DNA from: Synergistaceae bacterium
GTDB taxonomy: Bacteria > Synergistota > Synergistia > Synergistales > Synergistaceae
Reading direction: 5' to 3'
DNA length: 32,354 nucleotides
Assembly (NCBI GenBank): GCA_031289775.1
Contig: JAITOY010000037.1
Span: forward strand, 1-32,354
Each line of letters begins with the position of its first letter. The stretch's first letter is position 1. The translations under genes were made by a program, and so were the position numbers. Under the pieces are notes generated by a model. It was not told the DNA's origin and searched no databases. It worked only from the letters and a program-made list of their open reading frames with translations. Positions 31,325 to 32,354 of the stretch are shown here, piece after piece.

Positions 31325-31468
31325 CTTCGAAAGATTCAAAATAAAATAGTGGGAATTTAGGTTATAACTCGAAATTTTTGGAAAATACTGAGAGGACGCG
31401 CCGCAAAGCGCGAGGCAAGCGTTTACTGTCCGAGCTGGGCAATAGCTATGACGTGGCTGGCTGGAAAA

Positions 31469-31510
31469 TTATTTTCCCGAATTAAGAATTGCATCGGTAA
31501 AAAACACCAT
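31469..31510 (-). other. Tiny ORF (13 residues) with a strong Shine-Dalgarno
   Basis: On the minus strand ATG (31510-31508) is preceded by gaaaggagc with 8-nt spacing. It encodes MVFFTDAILNSGK and then TAA, which lies inside the palindrome at 31463-31477. A perfect TATAAT on the minus strand (31567-31562) lies about 52 nt upstream, without a good -35. It could be the surviving 5' end of a disrupted gene, a leader peptide or chance. Confidence 0.25.
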
Positions 31511-31589
31511 TTTCACGCTCCTTTCAAATGCGTTTATCCTCTCCTATTGACGGTGTTACAAATTATACAATAAAAACCGCCGCGTCCGC

Positions 31590-32348
31590 TCAAATTTGAA
31601 ACTCCGGTCCCTGGGCCCGGAAATAATTGCGGAGAAATTCCTTGGTCCGCACATTCCGCGGATTGTAAAACACTTCTTTGGGACTTCCCTGTTCGATGAT
31701 TTTTCCCTGATCCAGAAAAAGGACTTTCGTTGCCACCTGATAGACGAAATTCATCTCATGGGAGACTAGGAGCATGGTTTGACCGGCTTGCGCCGTCTCT
31801 CTGATGGTGGAGAGCACTTCTCCGACAAGCTCCGGATCCAGCGCGGAGGTCGGTTCGTCCAAAAGAAGCAGCTTGGGCTCCATGGCAAGCGCTCGGGCAA
31901 TGCCAACGCGCTGCTGCTGCCCGCCGGAGAGGTGCTGAGGGTAATAATTGGCGTGGTCGGACAAACCCACCTGGCGCAATTTTTCACGGGCGATCACATC
32001 CGCTTTCTCATCGCTTAATTTTTTTACCACCTTCAGTCCTTCCTTGACGTTTTCCAAAGCGGTTCGATGCCGAAAAAGGTTGAACTGCTGAAAGACCATG
32101 GCCGTTTCCTTGCGAAGAGTCAACTTTTCCTTCTTCGTGATTTTGGAAAAGTCACATTGAAAACCCTCCAGGTCGATTGTCCCCTGGTCCGCCCTCTCCA
32201 GACAATTCACCGCGCGCAATAAAGTGGACTTCCCTGCGCCGGAAGAACCAATCAGCGCCACCACGTCCCCCTTTTCAACGACGACCGAAACATCGTCCAA
32301 AACCACGTTATTGTAAAACGCTTTATATAGATTGCTGATTTTTATCAT
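31590..32348 (-). CDS. Polar amino acid ABC transporter ATP-binding protein (GlnQ-type)
   Basis: A 252-residue ATPase of the polar amino acid uptake family. It has Walker A GSSGAGKST (about 34-42), a Q-loop MVFQQFNLFRH, the signature LSGGQQQRVGIARALA (about 140-155), Walker B LLLLDEPTSALDPE and the switch His in LLVSHEMNF. It powers a permease with a periplasmic amino-acid-binding protein, which in such operons are normally encoded upstream, here beyond the right edge. It is the only minus-strand gene and follows a compositional change, so it may belong to a separate or acquired segment. Substrate cannot be told from the ATPase. Confidence 0.92.
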   Translation of the reverse strand: MIKISNLYKAFYNNVVLDDVSVVVEKGDVVALIGSSGAGKSTLLRAVNCLERADQGTIDLEGFQCDFSKITKKEKLTLRKETAMVFQQFNLFRHRTALENVKEGLKVVKKLSDEKADVIAREKLRQVGLSDHANYYPQHLSGGQQQRVGIARALAMEPKLLLLDEPTSALDPELVGEVLSTIRETAQAGQTMLLVSHEMNFVYQVATKVLFLDQGKIIEQGSPKEVFYNPRNVRTKEFLRNYFRAQGPEFQI

Positions 32349-32354
32349 AATGTC

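Larger units (their letters stand above)
31238..31589. other. AT-richer intergenic stretch with no recognised gene
   Basis: About 350 nt separate the tRNA terminator from the 3' end of the minus-strand transporter gene. I see no protein-coding gene of normal length in any frame. It contains a perfect 12-bp palindrome ATCCTATAGGAT (31308-31319), the small hairpin AATCTTCGAAAGATT (starting about 31323), a GGAAAATTATTTTCC palindrome (31463-31477), a + strand promoter-like pair and a tiny minus-strand ORF. No direct repeat of the tRNA 3' end was seen here. It may be a recombination junction or hold a small RNA. Confidence 0.6.

Noticed and set aside
30731..31339. A 202-residue minus-strand ORF containing KRDSNPRPLAWEANALPAE
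   Set aside because: This stretch is the familiar spurious translation of the reverse strand of a tRNA gene, here tRNA-Gly; the rest is antisense to the methyltransferase.
31385..31465. Fragments such as CCGCAAAGCGCG resembling a cyclic-di-GMP riboswitch
   Set aside because: Only short pieces match; the order of conserved segments and the paired stems do not fit the class.

Overview
The window reads as a chromosomal segment from an anaerobic bacterium of moderate-to-high G+C (roughly 55-58% by eye), with frequent ATA (Ile) and AGG (Arg) codons and many TTG/GTG starts. The two-iron and four-iron ferredoxin-type proteins, the four-subunit 2-oxoacid:ferredoxin oxidoreductase, the ECF transporter core and the overall gene order suit an amino-acid-fermenting anaerobe. 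My best guess is Synergistota, but no database search was possible and that placement is an inference. Every gene up to 31.2 kb lies on the + strand.

Region 1 (1-12915) is one very long ribosomal super-operon. It holds the end of rplN, then rplX-rplE-rpsN-rpsH-rplF-rplR-rpsE-rpmD-rplO-secY-adk-map, a KOW-domain gene, infA-rpmJ-rpsM-rpsK-rpoA-rplQ, and then the ECF transporter core ecfA1-ecfA2-ecfT and truA. Spacing is tight, several genes overlap, and I see no terminator inside. rpsD is missing from its usual place between rpsK and rpoA, and rplM-rpsI do not follow truA.

Region 2 (about 12990-20450) begins with an extended -10 promoter, a membrane zinc metallopeptidase and a clear terminator. 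It continues with rsmB, a kinase-less PASTA protein, rpe, a RodZ-like protein, rimO, pgpA and a CinA C-terminal-domain gene. Region 3 (20450-26645) has recA with lengthened DNA-binding loops, acpS, the bifunctional NAD(P)HX repair gene, a small membrane protein, tsaE, tsaB, a BFD-type [2Fe-2S] protein and a DAO-family FAD oxidoreductase. Region 4 (26700-29615) is a self-contained transcription unit, promoter to terminator, for a 2-oxoglutarate-type ferredoxin oxidoreductase (korDABC). Next come a TRAM-domain RNA methyltransferase (29630-31012) and a tRNA-Gly(CCC) gene with its own strong promoter and terminator (31063-31237).

Region 5 (31238-32354) is different. About 350 nt of AT-richer sequence carries no recognisable gene but does hold promoter-like and dyad elements and a tiny minus-strand ORF with a good Shine-Dalgarno. 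It is followed by a minus-strand polar-amino-acid ABC transporter ATPase, the only minus-strand gene. This may be the edge of an accessory segment beside a tRNA gene.

Most of the window is conserved housekeeping. The observations most worth a second look are the RecA loop insertions, the PASTA protein sitting where a PrkC-type kinase would be expected, the orphan BFD/FAD-oxidoreductase pair, the folded leader of rsmB, and the tRNA-Gly junction. I found no CRISPR array, transposase, prophage gene or clear defence system.
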